Assembly (NCBI RefSeq): GCF_018873765.1 | Contig: NC_057922.1 | Location: forward strand, 9,623,563 to 9,687,562 | Direction of reading: 5' to 3' | From: Telopea speciosissima | Lineage: Eukaryota > Streptophyta > Magnoliopsida > Proteales > Proteaceae | Length of the DNA stretch: 64,000 bases | Shown: in pieces, positions 33,676 through 45,990 of the stretch | Position numbering within the stretch: position 1 is the first letter of the stretch | How the letters are laid out: every line of letters starts with the position of its first letter | Notes under the pieces: generated by a model | What the model was told of the DNA's origin: nothing | The model's database searches: none | What the model saw: the letters and a program-made list of their open reading frames with translations, nothing else | Made by a program: the position numbers and the translations under genes

Positions 33676-36600
33676 ATGTTTGCACCTAATTCTTCACTAC
33701 TGCTACCCTTTTCCTTTGTTGGAAGAAAGAAACAACTACTACTACTACTACTCTGCCTCCTCCACTTACTGCTCCTTCTCTTGGCCACCTCCATTAATGC
33801 TTCTTCTTCTTCTTCTTCTTCATTCGGAGTTGCCCCTGCTCCTTCCCCTGCTTCCAATAATTATGGTTTCCATGAACCAGAAGCAATGGAGGCTCTCCTT
33901 AAATGGAAGGCCAGCCTTCATCAGAATAACAATTCCCAGCTACTACTCCCTTCATGGAGGAAATTGGCAAACGGAAGCAGCAACAACAATCCATGCAAGT
34001 GGGAGGGAATTACTTGCAATGACGCTGCAGGAGTGGTCACCATAATAAACCTCGGCAGCATGGATTTGCAAGGTACTCTCCATGACTTTAGTTTCTCATC
34101 CTTCCCTAATCTCATCCATCTTGATCTCCGTAACAATTCATTTTTTGGTTCCATCCCCGCACAGATTGTCAACCTTTCTCAACTCACCTACCTTGATCTC
34201 TACAATAACAATCTTAACGGCTCAATCCCTGCTGCTTTAGGTGTTCTGAACAACCTGACTTTTCTAGGTCTCGGGAATAATCAAATAATTGGATCAATTC
34301 CCATGGAGATAGGAAACTTGACGAAGCTCCAAGTGTTGATGGTGCAAAATTGCAATCTATCAGGTTCCATCCCTTCCACTCTGGGCAACTTAAAAAATCT
34401 CTCTTTTTTGTGGTTGTTCCAGAATCAGATATCTGGATCCATCCCTTCCACTCTGGGCAACTTGAATAATCTCACTTTTTTGTGGTTGTTCCAGAATATG
34501 TTATCTGGATCCATTCCACCTGAACTTGGGAGGTTGGATTCTCTTGTTCAGCTTGATTTGTCCACAAACTATTTGACAGGTTCAATACCTGCTTCTTTTG
34601 GAAATTTGGGGAAGCTGAACAACTTGTACCTCTATTCAAATTCACTCTCTGTTCCATTCCCATGGAAATTGGAAACCTGACCAATCTCGTTGACCTACAA
34701 TTGTCGGATAACTCTCTGACAGGTTCCATCCCTCGAGAAATTGGAAACTTGAGATATCTTGGCCGACTTTATTTGAGTGAAAATAGTCTCAGGGGTTCAC
34801 TTCCTGCTTCTAGTGGAAACATGAGATCTCTATCTGTACTTATTTTGTCAAGCAATAGTCTCAGTGGTTCACTTCCTACTTCTTTTGGAAATTTGACCAA
34901 TCTTTTTGGTATATTCCTTGTGAATAACCAATTATCCGGTCAATTACCTCAGGAAATCAGCAATCTTACAAAATTGCAATACCTGCAGCTTGGAAATAAC
35001 TCTTTTACTGGGTATTTACCACAACATATATGCAATAATGGGTCACTCCTAACATTTTGTGCAAATGATAACCATTTCACAGGCCCGATTCCCAGAAGCA
35101 TGAAACTACACGAGCCTAACCAGACTCCGTCTTGACAATAACCATCTTACGGGGAACATTTCAGAAGTCTTCGGTGTTTACCCGAATTTAACTTACATTG
35201 ATCTTAGCTCCAATCAATTGTCTGGTGAGCTTTCAGTGTATTGGGTAAAGTGCCCACAATTGGAAAACCTAAAAATATCAGGAAACAAGATTTCTGGTCG
35301 AATACCACCTGAGCTTCTTGGAAAGTCATCAACTCAGCTGCAAGGAATTGATCTTTCTTCAAATTTCCTCGTAGGCCCGATTCCAAGAGAATTGGGGAAA
35401 CATAGCTCATTGTTGATACTAAAGTTGAACGATAACCTACTTTCTGGAGCCGTACCTGAGGAGGTGGGATTGGTTTCCCAACTTCAGCATCTTGACCTCT
35501 CAATGAACAATCTCAGGGGATCAGTTCCAAAACAGCTAGGGAAATGCAAGAACCTGCTTTACTTGAATTTGAGCAAGAACAGATTCAACGACAGCATTCC
35601 AAGTGAAATTGGTAAATTAGTTTCCTTACAGATCCTACTTGACCTTAGTGATAACTTGTTCACTGGAGAGATCCCTCAGTAGCTTGGAAGCTTGGACAAG
35701 CTAACAATTTTGAATCTCTCTCATAATAAGTTGTTTGGTTCCATTCCATCTACTTTCTCTGAAATGCTCAGCTTGATAACCGTTGATGTATCCTACAACG
35801 AGTTAGAGGGTCCTCTACCTGATACTATAGCCTTTCAAAATGCCTCAATGGAAGCTTTCATTCACAACAAAGGTTTGTGCGGCAATGTAACAGGTTTGCG
35901 ACGACCTTGCATTTCTTCATCATCGACCAAAAAACAAATCCCAAAACAGAGCCACAAAACCATGCATCTTATCATACCTCTCATAGCAGTATTGTTGTTT
36001 CTTCTATTTGCATTTCTTGGGGGAACTTTTTTATTTTTTGGCCGAAGAATGAGCATAAATGAGGACGCAATTACAAACGAACAACGTAGAGATCTATTTA
36101 CTATATGGAACTATGATGGGAAGATAGCATACCAAGACATCATTGATGCAACCGAACAATTTGACCCCAAGTATTGCATTGGTGTGGGAGGACATGGAAG
36201 TGTTTATAAAGCAGAGTTGTCAACAGGTCAACTAGTAGCTATTAAGAAGATCACCTCTTATTCAGATGGCGAGATTTCTGATCAACAAACTTTCAGAAAT
36301 GAAATTCTTATGATGACGGAAGTGCGACATCGAAATATCGTGAAGTTGTATGGTTTCTGTTCCCATGTACGACACTCATTTTTGGTGTATGAATATGTGG
36401 AGAAAGGAAGCTTGTCTAAGATCCTACGCATGGACGAAGAAGCGGTAGAATTGGATTGGACTAAAAGGGTTAATATCGTTAAAGGTGTAGCCCAGGGTCT
36501 AGCTTACTTGCACCATGACTGCTCACCACCAATAATTCATCGAGACATATCAAGCAACAATATTTTGTTGGATTCAGACTTTGAGCCTCATGTCTCAGAT

Positions 36601-36682
36601 TTCGGCATAAGTAGATTTCTAAAGCCTGATTCATCCCATTTGACAGCTCTTGCAGGAACATATGGATATTTTGCCCCAGGTT

Positions 36683-36728
<46 letters not shown>

Positions 36729-37378
36729 ATTCAATCATTGTGTAAAAACTTTAGAATGCATCAATACCTAGAAACTCTCTCAACCTTTAAGTCTATTGAC
36801 GAAAGTAGAGTTGGTGACTCCCGAGTCTACTCATGAGTCATCAAATCCTTACAAGTTCAAAATAAATATGAACCATTATCTATTTTTGCTACATGTTACA
36901 CCTAAGGTAGTAAACAGATCTATCCAAATCTCAAATGCCATTTTTTTTGGCTCCACATGGTATAAAATAGCCATATTGTTGGTGTGAGAAACCAATTTTT
37001 ATTTTTATTAATTTCATTTGTTTTACTTATTCTGTAGAACTTGCTTACACAATGAGGGTGACCGAAAAATGTGATGTCTATAGCTTTGGTGTAGTAACAT
37101 TTGAAGTGATGATGGGAAAGCATCCAGGAGAAATCATCTCCACTTTGTCATCATTATCCTATTCAGCATTGCCATCTTCTGAACAAAACATACTATTGAA
37201 GGATATAATTGACCAGCGCATCTCACCCCCCATAAATCAAGTTAATGAGAAATTGGCTTTGATTATGAAGCTGGCTTCTTCTTGTTTGCATGAAAATCCA
37301 CAATCTCGGCCAAGCATGCAACATGTGTCTCAAGAGCTATCAATTTGCAGTGTTTTCCAAAGCAACTCCTCGCATTGA
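33676..37378 (+). pseudogene. MIK2-like LRR receptor kinase A, broken
   Basis: Exon 1 is 33676-36679 and exon 2 is 37038-37378; the conserved intron falls in the kinase codon for Glu of the APE motif. Order: signal peptide (MFAPNSSLL...), an N-terminal cap with CKWEGITC, about 20 plasma-membrane-type LRRs (L--N-LSGSIP), a membrane segment (LIIPLIAVLLFLLFAFLGG), and a kinase with GVGGHGSVYKAEL, VAIKK, HRDISSNN and DFG. The family (MIK2 and relatives) senses peptide and wall signals at the plasma membrane. Three breaks are seen against copy C: one base missing near 34650, two bases missing near 35100, and TAG at 35680-35682 where C has CAG. An extra 72-bp LRR unit is present at 34371-34442. Confidence 0.85.
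36683..36727. repeat. (CT)n(CA)n microsatellite just inside the kinase A intron
   Basis: A CT run followed by a CA run begins about five bases after the 5' splice site of the only intron. Gene D has a longer (CT)n(CA)n at the same place (63301-63375), whereas B and C have short CT runs. Confidence 0.9.
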
Positions 37379-37965
37379 ATCTTAAGATGTGAATTTAGTC
37401 AAAGAGATGAAGAATTTGTGTGTTGCTTAAGCCCGTGTACCCCTTTTCCTTCCTTTGTGCCTAGTATGTAATGAAGAAGGCAGTTTGTTTGTCATGCTTC
37501 TTAAACACATTAATTATTGTGAAAATTCCTATTATGTGAGGTTGTGATAAATTTGTATGTTTTTATCATCTTTGCCACCTTATGAAATGATCCAATCCCC
37601 CCTTGTTGTGCTAACAATGCACACTTTAGACCTCTTTGAAATCTCAAGACCTAACAATTAGGCCATTTTGGCAGCCACCAAATTATTGAATTCTTTGATT
37701 TCAAATGGTGAATCTTATTATTAACGGTGACCATTTAAACCTTATCAACCCCCAAAAAAATGAGATTTTATTTGTTGAAAAATACAGTAGTCAAATAACT
37801 TTCACAAAAATGATTGGATTTCGAAAACTTGAATTAACTAACAAACCCTTATACGATAGAGTAAATCGCATTGACCAAGATATAATTGAGACAAAGTTAG
37901 ATCACTTTCATTGAGAAACAATTCATTTCACACTTAGAAACACATTCAACTCAAGCACTCAGAGA
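37379..37965. other. 3' flank of kinase A, shared with C
   Basis: This sequence aligns with 54774-55340 downstream of gene C. It holds the probable 3' untranslated region. No other gene is seen. Confidence 0.7.
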
Positions 37966-39205
37966 ATTTGAGATTCATAATACCTCCATAATAAAGGGAA
38001 TTAAGTTTGGTTTCAATCCAGTAATCTCATTAAAAACTGTAATTCAAGCACCCATGCAAACATAATTTACAAATTCCATACGACTCCCACATAAAAGCAA
38101 ACTACACAAGTGGTCTACATTTTAATTATTAAATATAACCATCCACAAGGAGGAATTCAATAACTACACAAAATTACCATTCACAGCAGAGTTGGAGTTT
38201 CAATGACTGAAGGAGTACTAATTAATGTACAAGAGTGTTTCCCCCAATTTCTTCTGGTTTGGAGACCGTTTTTAGATGAGGAAACTGTTAAGAAATTGTT
38301 GCAGGCAAAGATGGATTCTACCAGTGCCTTAAAGTGCCTTAAATCCAAGGACTTTTAAAAAGTGAAAATTGCAATGGAAGAAGAAGACGAAGATAGAAAG
38401 ATATTGATATTGATTTAGAAACGAAAAAGAAAAAAATAACAAAAGAAAATGGTAGATCAATATTCCATTCCTAGCCTGCTAATGTTGATAACATGGTGCC
38501 AATGACCTGTTGATATTGAACATGATACCCAGTGTTTCAAACCTACTAATGTTGATAACATGATGCCCCTGGCCTACAGATGTTGGTAGATCACATGGTT
38601 GCCTTGGCCTACTAATGCTATAACATGATGTCTTCGTTTTTGGCCTACAGATGTCAATATGATGTTAAGTAGCCTGCTGATGTTAAGAACAGGATGCCTC
38701 TTCCAAATGTTCAATCTCCCTTAAGTAAAAGATGAAAATCTTATATATAGACTAAACTAGCAAAATGTTGAGTTGTGGGTAGTTTCAGCAACTTTCACTC
38801 ATTTTCAATTTGAACTCTTTAGGTGGTTACGCAACTGTTCATAACCTCCTACACCACCTTCCCACTTTGTTTTTTCAAATTCATTGGAACCCATTTCATG
38901 GCATACCAGGTAGTTTCACAACTACCCACTTTTTTGAGAGTTGGTTGTAACCATCTTGCTGACTGTTTATTGGTCATTGACCGTTTTCGGTCATTGACTG
39001 TTTTTGACCGAACTAACCATTTTCGGTTTGACTGCTTCTGACTGTTTTCAGTCATCAACCGTTTTCTGGTTACTCACTAACAAGTCAGTCTTGACATAAA
39101 TAGATTTCGGTATATTTGTCTATTGATGGAAATAGACCAAAAATAAGGTATAAACAAAGAGTGAATTCAAGTATTCAAATAAAACCTTATTCGCTACATT
39201 TTTTT
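37966..39205. repeat. Segment unique to block copy 1, with degenerate tandem repeats
   Basis: Copy 2 lacks this 1.24 kb: its sequence passes directly from CAAGCAC to ACCATTGCTACA at about 55335. Within it, 38465-38700 holds about six imperfect repeats of a GCCTACTAATGTTGATAACA-like word followed by TGATGCC. The stretch 38970-39070 holds repeats of GACTGTTTTCGGTCAT-like words. It is either an insertion in copy 1 or a deletion in copy 2. I see no terminal repeats or coding capacity. Confidence 0.6.
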
Positions 39206-42200
39206 GGGGGGGGGGGGGTTAATAACCATTGCTACATATAACACATGAATCAAAATGAAAAAAAAAAAAAAAAAGTTTTGGTGGTAAATGGAAACATTTT
39301 AAACTACTGTGTATGTTAATATGGCATTTTATTTGTTAATATTTTAATTTAATAAAGGGAAAAAGAACGCTAATTGGTCTCGTGGTTAGCATGGTTTCTG
39401 TTCCTAGACACAAACCAATGCCTTTGTGTGCAAAAAACCGTTTAAACCCCAGTAAAATTGAATATCGCATCCAAACCAATACTTTTGTGTGCACTTTTAT
39501 TAGCTAAGGGGCTGATGTTAGGGCTACATGATCAGTTAGTGTTCTCTTGTGCTATAATAAAATACATTTATTGTATACATAGAGTCGGGCTGTGCTGTGT
39601 TGGGTTCAGTACAAGGCCTCAGCCTAGGCTCAGTCCAGCCCGACATCAGGCCTGAAAATCCCAGCCCAAGCCTTCCCTACGGGTTGAAATGCTTAGCCCA
39701 AGATCTCTTCAGGTTGAGGGCTGGTCAGGCTTTTTTGACACCCCTAATTCACACATTATATATATATATAAAATTTAATTTTGCTGATCTTTTCCCTCTG
39801 ATTATATCTTCAACTCTTTAAGAATCTGATGCAGACTCGGATTTCACTTCTAAACAATTCAAAACCCAACATGATAAACCTATCATTATCACAATGTCAG
39901 TTTATATCCAGGCCCATTCCAGCAGCAAAGAAGTTGGCCCAAACTACAGTATCTTGTAATTATTATTATGGCAACTCCTTGCTTATCATTCTTCCAAACT
40001 TTATCATGAGATATTGCAATTCAAGCACTTGCAGAACGAGTATAGAAACTTAGGATCATATTTGTTTGATTTATACTGAATCCAAGGTAATTAGAAGTTT
40101 GTGTTGAAAGCTTGAGACATAGGGAAGAGGATGTCAAAGAAGATTCCACCTCCCAAGAAGAAGTTGCCAAAGCTCGACACTGTCTTCAACTGTCCTTTTT
40201 GCAACCATGAAAAAACTGTTGAGCACGAGACACAAAAGGAAATACAAAATCGATAAGTAGCCCTCGATTGGAATACTACAATGTGGGATCTTTCATGAAC
40301 GATACAAAATCAAAATCAATAATATATCATAGTCATTGATGTATATAGTAGTGGTAGTAGTAGTGGTGGTAATTATATAAATTGTTATAAATTTTATTTT
40401 GTTGATCTTTAGCAAAAAGTGTCTGATTTCATTGTTGGAAGCGAAAGAACTAAGAAGATACATATGATAGTGATAATCCTCTAGCTCTCTGGGGAAGCTC
40501 TACTTTAGACTTCATGTCTTCAGCTATTCCTATTTAGATATTAATTTTCTACTTTAAATGGAGTTGCACTGTTGCAATAGTTTGGTTTCTGTGTATGAAG
40601 TACAAGTTCTGATAGTTTGTTCGTAGATTTATTCTATTATTTGTACAAGTTAACACACTGTGAACATACCCAATAGATTCTTTATTTACGGCCTTACTTG
40701 TTTTTGTTCTTAGACCCAATGGTGTTTTGTTCCTCTCTCACATGAGAACAACAAATTTTGTTTCCCAAACTGAAAACTAAAAAATAAAACAAAAAATCAA
40801 ATTTTATTGGGTTTTAAAGGTTTTGTACATTTGGTCTTTTCAATCTAATTGGTTTGGACCAAAATTAAATTGAATCGAATTGAACCAAGGGTCCATAGGT
40901 GGGCACCCAAGGTAGAAATCCTACTGAGCAATTCTGCTGTTAATATATATACTCAAATAGAGTTCGGACATGGGCAGGGCAGGTCCATCAGGCTAAGGCT
41001 GGGCCTGGCCCAAAATTCTTTAGGCCTTTGTAAGGCCAGGTTATTAGGGTTAAATATAGGGCTGCGTTGATCTGGCATGGGCTAGCCAAGCTAGCCCAAA
41101 AGTTTTATCCCTCTCATTGGATCAGATGTGATTAAAACATTGAAGGCCAGAAAATTTTGTATTCTTAGTTTTAGTATGGCTTAAGCTCAACTTGCTGTAT
41201 CATTTGCATACTATATAGTCTATCCACTGGCTTTAGCTTCTTGAGCTAAAACCTTAAAACAAAATGGTCATTTCCATCACATTTGATGGATTTCCAATGG
41301 AGCTCAGTTACACAGCTAACGTATCATCCATCCATTACAGTATATATGTCTAATGGGTTTGATTAAGAATTCTCCATTACTGCTACTACTGCTGCTGTTG
41401 TCAGGTACCATCAAGTCTTCCAGGACTAGATTAGCCATTTCATTCCTATCAACTTTCTCTTCTTTTCTACCTTAATTTCGAAGGAAAAAGCTCAAAGTCA
41501 TACCCTTTAATGATGGTAGTGTTAGAAGTTCTTGTCAAGACTTAAGTATTACCATCCCAAACTTGGATAATTCCAAGTCTTCCAGGGCTATATTAACATT
41601 TCATGCCTATAAACTTTCTCCCTTTTTCTCTTCTTTTTGAGGAAAAAACTCAAGTCATCCCCTTTAATGTCCACCCTTAGCTAGGTAGTGCTAGAAGTTC
41701 TTGTCAGGACTTATGTACTATCCCAAACTTGGATGCTTCCAAGTTTTACAGGACTAGCTAGATTAGCATTTCATTCTTATCAACTTCCTATTCTTCTCAA
41801 CCTTTGGGAGGAAAATCATTCAAATTCATGCATCATCAATCCCCCCCCCCTTTTCCCCGCCTAAGTCAATTCTAAACCATTTCCTACGTTATCTATTAAT
41901 GGATGTTGATACTTGATACAAACCAACTCGATCAATCCCATAAACCAGGTTACAAAGTGAGGGAACCCGGCCAAGACCATATCAACCCATACCAAATCAC
42001 TTTCGTAGTTGATGTGGGATCAACCCCATATGAATGATATGGAACTGTAACAGAGGTATTATACATGACACTAGCTCCAAGCATAACACGAGACAGCAGT
42101 GAAGGTGGGAACATTGTTTACGGCAAGAAGATAATACTAACAAAGAAATGAAGAATATAAGAAAATACAATCTTCCAATGCCTTCTCGGCCAAGGTAAGC

Positions 42201-42408
42201 TCCAAACTGACTTAATTCGAACCTTCGGCGTAGAGGAAGTCAGTCAATAGACAATAGTATGTACTGGAATAGAATGGTTCAATTGATGAGTCTCCACAAC
42301 TCGTTTATAAAGGACTTGGATCCATAAGTTGGAATCCCAAGTCCCCAACAACAACAACAACAACCAGTTAATCAGTTGTGTATGTTTTTGCAAGGCAAAA
42401 GCAAAACC
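39206..42408. other. Long upstream region of kinase gene B, shared with D
   Basis: This aligns with 55360-60329 apart from the Mutator-like insertion there. It contains GC-rich dispersed repeat copies (39590-39745 and 40965-41100), simple repeats and CAACAACAACAACAACAACC at 42347. The TATA-like TTTATAAAGG is at 42304-42313. No separate gene is supported. Confidence 0.6.
42304..42313 (+). promoter_or_regulatory. TATA box of kinase gene B
   Basis: TTTATAAAGG lies about 100 bases upstream of the start codon at 42409. The related site in gene D is GTTATAAAGG at 60229-60238. Confidence 0.55.
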
Positions 42409-45400
42409 ATGTTTGCACCTAATTCACTACTACTCTGCCTCCACTTATTGCTCCTTCTCTTGCCCACCTCATCCATTACTTCTTCTTCTTCTTCTTCATT
42501 CGGAGTTGCCCCTGCTCCTTCCCCTGCTTACAATTATGGTTTCCATGAACCAGAAGCAATGGCCAGCCTTCATAGGAATAACAATTCCCAGCTACTACTC
42601 CCTTCATGGACGAAATTGGCAAACGGAAGCAGCAGCAGCAATCCATGCCACTGGGAGGGAATTACTTGCAATGACGCTGCAGGAGTCATCACCATAATAA
42701 AGGTACCCTCCATGACTTCAACTTCTCATCCTTCCCTAATCTGCTCTATCTTGATCTCCGTAGAAATTCTCTTTTTGGTCCCCTCCCTGCCACCATTGCT
42801 AACCTTTCCCAACTCACCCACCTCTATCTCATCGCTAACAATTTCAATGGCTCAATCCCTGCTGATTTCGGTGCTCTGAAAAACCTTCTTGTTCTAGATC
42901 TCGGTGCAAATCAACTTTCTGGTTCGATACCTTCCACCATTGGAGGCTTAAACAATCTTACTCAGTTGGTTCTGTACTCGAACCAATTACGTGGATCAAT
43001 TCCCATGGAGATAGGAAACCTGACAAACATCAGTGTCTTGATGGTCCAAAATAACAATCGAATAGGTTCCATCCCTTCCACTCTGGGCAACTTGAACAAC
43101 CTCACTTTGTTGTGGTTGTTCAATAATTTGTTATCTGGATCCATTCCACCTGAACTTGGGAGGTTGGATTCTCTTGTTCAACTTGATTTGTCCATAAACT
43201 ATTTGACAGGTTTAGTACCTGCTTCTTTTGGAAATTTGGGGGAGCTAAACTACATGTACCTCTATTCAAATTCACTCTCTGGTTCCATTCCCATGGAAAT
43301 TGGAAACCTGACCAATCTCTATGACCTACAGTTGATGTCTAACTTTCTGATAGATTCTATCCCTTCATAAATGGGAAACTTGAGATATCTTAGCCGACTT
43401 TATTTAAGTGGAAATAGTCTCAGTGGTTCATTTCCTGCTTCTTTTGGAAACATGAGATCTCTATCTGTACTCGATTTGTCCAGGAATAGTCTCACTGGCC
43501 CACTTCCTACTTCTCTTGGAAATTTGAGCAATATAAATGGTATCTTCCTTGATAACAACCAATTATCCAGTCAAGTACATCAGGAAATCAGCAATTTTAC
43601 AAAATTGATAGCCTTGCAGCTTGGAAATAATTCTTTTACTGGGTATTTACCACAACATATATGCAATAGTGGGCTCCTAACATTTTCTGGAAATGATAAC
43701 CATTTCATAGGCCCGATTTCTAGAAGCATGAGAAACTGCACGAGCCTAACCAGACTCCGTCTTGACAATAACCATCTTAAGGGAAACATTTCAGAAGTCT
43801 TCGGTGTTTACCTGAATTTAACTTACATTGATCTTAGCTCCAATCAATTGTCTGGTGAGGTTTCAGTGAATTGGGTAAAGTGCCAACAATTGGGAAATCT
43901 AAAAATCTCAGGAAACAAGATTTCTGGTCGAATACCACCTGAGCTTGGAAACTCATCAACTCAGCTGCAAGGAATTGATCTTTCTTCAAATTTCCTCGTA
44001 GGCCCGATTCCAAGAGAATTGGGGAAACTTAACTCTTTGCTGATACTAAAGTTGAACGATAAACAACTCTTTGACACCATACCTGAGGATGTGAGATTGT
44101 TCTCCCAACTTCAGCAACTTGACCTCTCAAGTCTCAATGAACAATCTAAGAGGATCAGTTCCAAAACAATTAGGGAAATGCAAGAACTTGCTTTACTTGA
44201 ATTTGAGCAAGAATAGATTCAACGGAAGCATTCCAGGTGAAATTGGTAAATTAGTTTCCCTACAGATCCTACTTGACCTTAGTCATAACTTGTTCACTGG
44301 AGAGATCCCTCGGCAGCTTGGAAGCTTGGACAAGCTAACAATTTTGAATATCTCTCATAATAAGCTGTTTGGTTCCATTCCATCTACTTTCTCTCAAATG
44401 CTCAGCTTGATTATCATCAATGTATCCTACAATGAGTTAGAGGGTCCTCTACCTGATACTAAAGCCTTTCAAAATGCTTCAATGGAAGCTTTCATTCACA
44501 ACAAAGATTTGTGCGGCAATGTCACAGGTTTGCGACCTTGCATTTCTCCATCAACCAAAAAGCAAACCCCAAAACAGAGCCACAAAACCATGCTTCTTAT
44601 CATATCTCTCATAGCAGTATTGTTGTTTCTTCTATTTGCATTTCTTGGGGGAACTGTTTTTATATTTTGGCCGAAGAATGAGATGCATAAATGAGGAGGA
44701 GGACCCAATTACAAACCAACAACGTAGAGATATGTTTATGATATGGAACTATGATGGAAGGATAGCATACCAAGACATCATTGAAGCAACTGAACAATTT
44801 GACCCCAAGTATTGCATTGGTGTGGGAGGACATGGAAGTGTTTATAAAGCAGAGTTGTCATCAAGTCAACTGGTAGCTATTAAGAAGATCACCTCTTCTT
44901 CAGATGACGACGAGATTTCTGATCATGAAACTTTCAGAAATGAAATTCTTATGATGACGGAAGTGCGACATCGAAATATCATGAAGTTGTATGGTTTCTG
45001 TTCCCACGTGCGGCACTCATTTTTGGTTTATGAATATGTGGAGAGAGGAAGCTTGTCTAAGATCCTAAGCATGGATGAAGAAGCGGTAGAATTGGATTGG
45101 ACTAAAAGGGTTAATATCGTTAAAGGTGTAGCCCAGGCTCTAGCTTACTTGCACCATGACTGCTCACCACCAATCATTCATCGAGACATATCAAGCAACA
45201 ATATTTTGTTGGATTCAGACTTTGAGCCTCATGTCTCAGACTTCGGCATTAGTAGATTTCTAAAGCCTGATTCATCCCATTGGACAACTCTTGCAGGAAC
45301 ATATGGATACTTTGCTCTAGGTTCTCTCTCTCTCTCTCTCCATCAATGTGTAATAACTTTAGAATGCATTAATACCTAGAAACTCTCTCAACCTTTAAGT

Positions 45401-45982
45401 CTATTGACCAAAGTAGAGTTGGTGACTCCCGAGGCTACTCATGAGTCATCAAATCCTTACAATTTCAAAATAAATATGAACCATTACCTATTTTTGATAC
45501 ATGTTACACCTAAGGTAGTAAGCAAAACTATCCAAATTTCAAATGTCAAATTTTTTGCTCTGCATGGAATCAAATAGCCATATTGTAGGTGTGAGAAACC
45601 ACTTTTTATTTTTATTAATTTAACTTTTTTCACTTATTCTACAGAACTTGCTTACACAATGAGGGTGACTGAAAAATGCGATGTCTATAGCTTTGGTGTA
45701 GTAACATTTGAAGCGATGATGGGAAAGCATCTAGGAGAATTAATCCCCACTTTGTCATCATTATCCTCTTCACCATTGCCATCTGCTGAACAAAACATAC
45801 TATTGAAGGATATAATTGACTAGCGCATCTCACCCCCCATAAATCAAGTTGCTGAGAAATTGGCTTCGATTATGTAGCTGGCATCTTCTTGTTTGCAAGC
45901 AAATCCACAATCTCGGCCAACCATACAACATGTGTCTCAGCTATCAATTTGCAATGTTTCCCAAAGCAACTCTACACATTGA
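42409..45982 (+). pseudogene. MIK2-like LRR receptor kinase B, broken
   Basis: Exon 1 is 42409-45320 and exon 2 is 45645-45982. It has the same layout as gene A: signal peptide, cap with CHWEGITC, LRRs, one membrane segment, and a kinase with GVGGHGSVYKAEL, VAIKK, HRDISSNN and DFG. Against D it has lost 22 bases after the first cap strand near 42703. It gains a stop at 43368-43370 and about seven extra bases near 44130, changes frame again in the membrane segment near 44660, and has stops at two places in exon 2 (near 45823 and 45876). With about six breaks it is the most decayed copy. The B/D pair shares a three-base shorter PPELGNSS motif, which separates it from A/C (PPELLG-SS). Confidence 0.85.
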
Positions 45983-45990
45983 ATCTTAAG

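Noticed and set aside
39370-39460. tRNA-like look of TTGGTCTCGTGGTTAGCATG and a CGTTTAAACCCC-type B box, repeated at 57150-57245
   Set aside because: No acceptor or anticodon stem can be formed, and the repeat at 57 kb is simply its block duplicate; at most an old SINE head.
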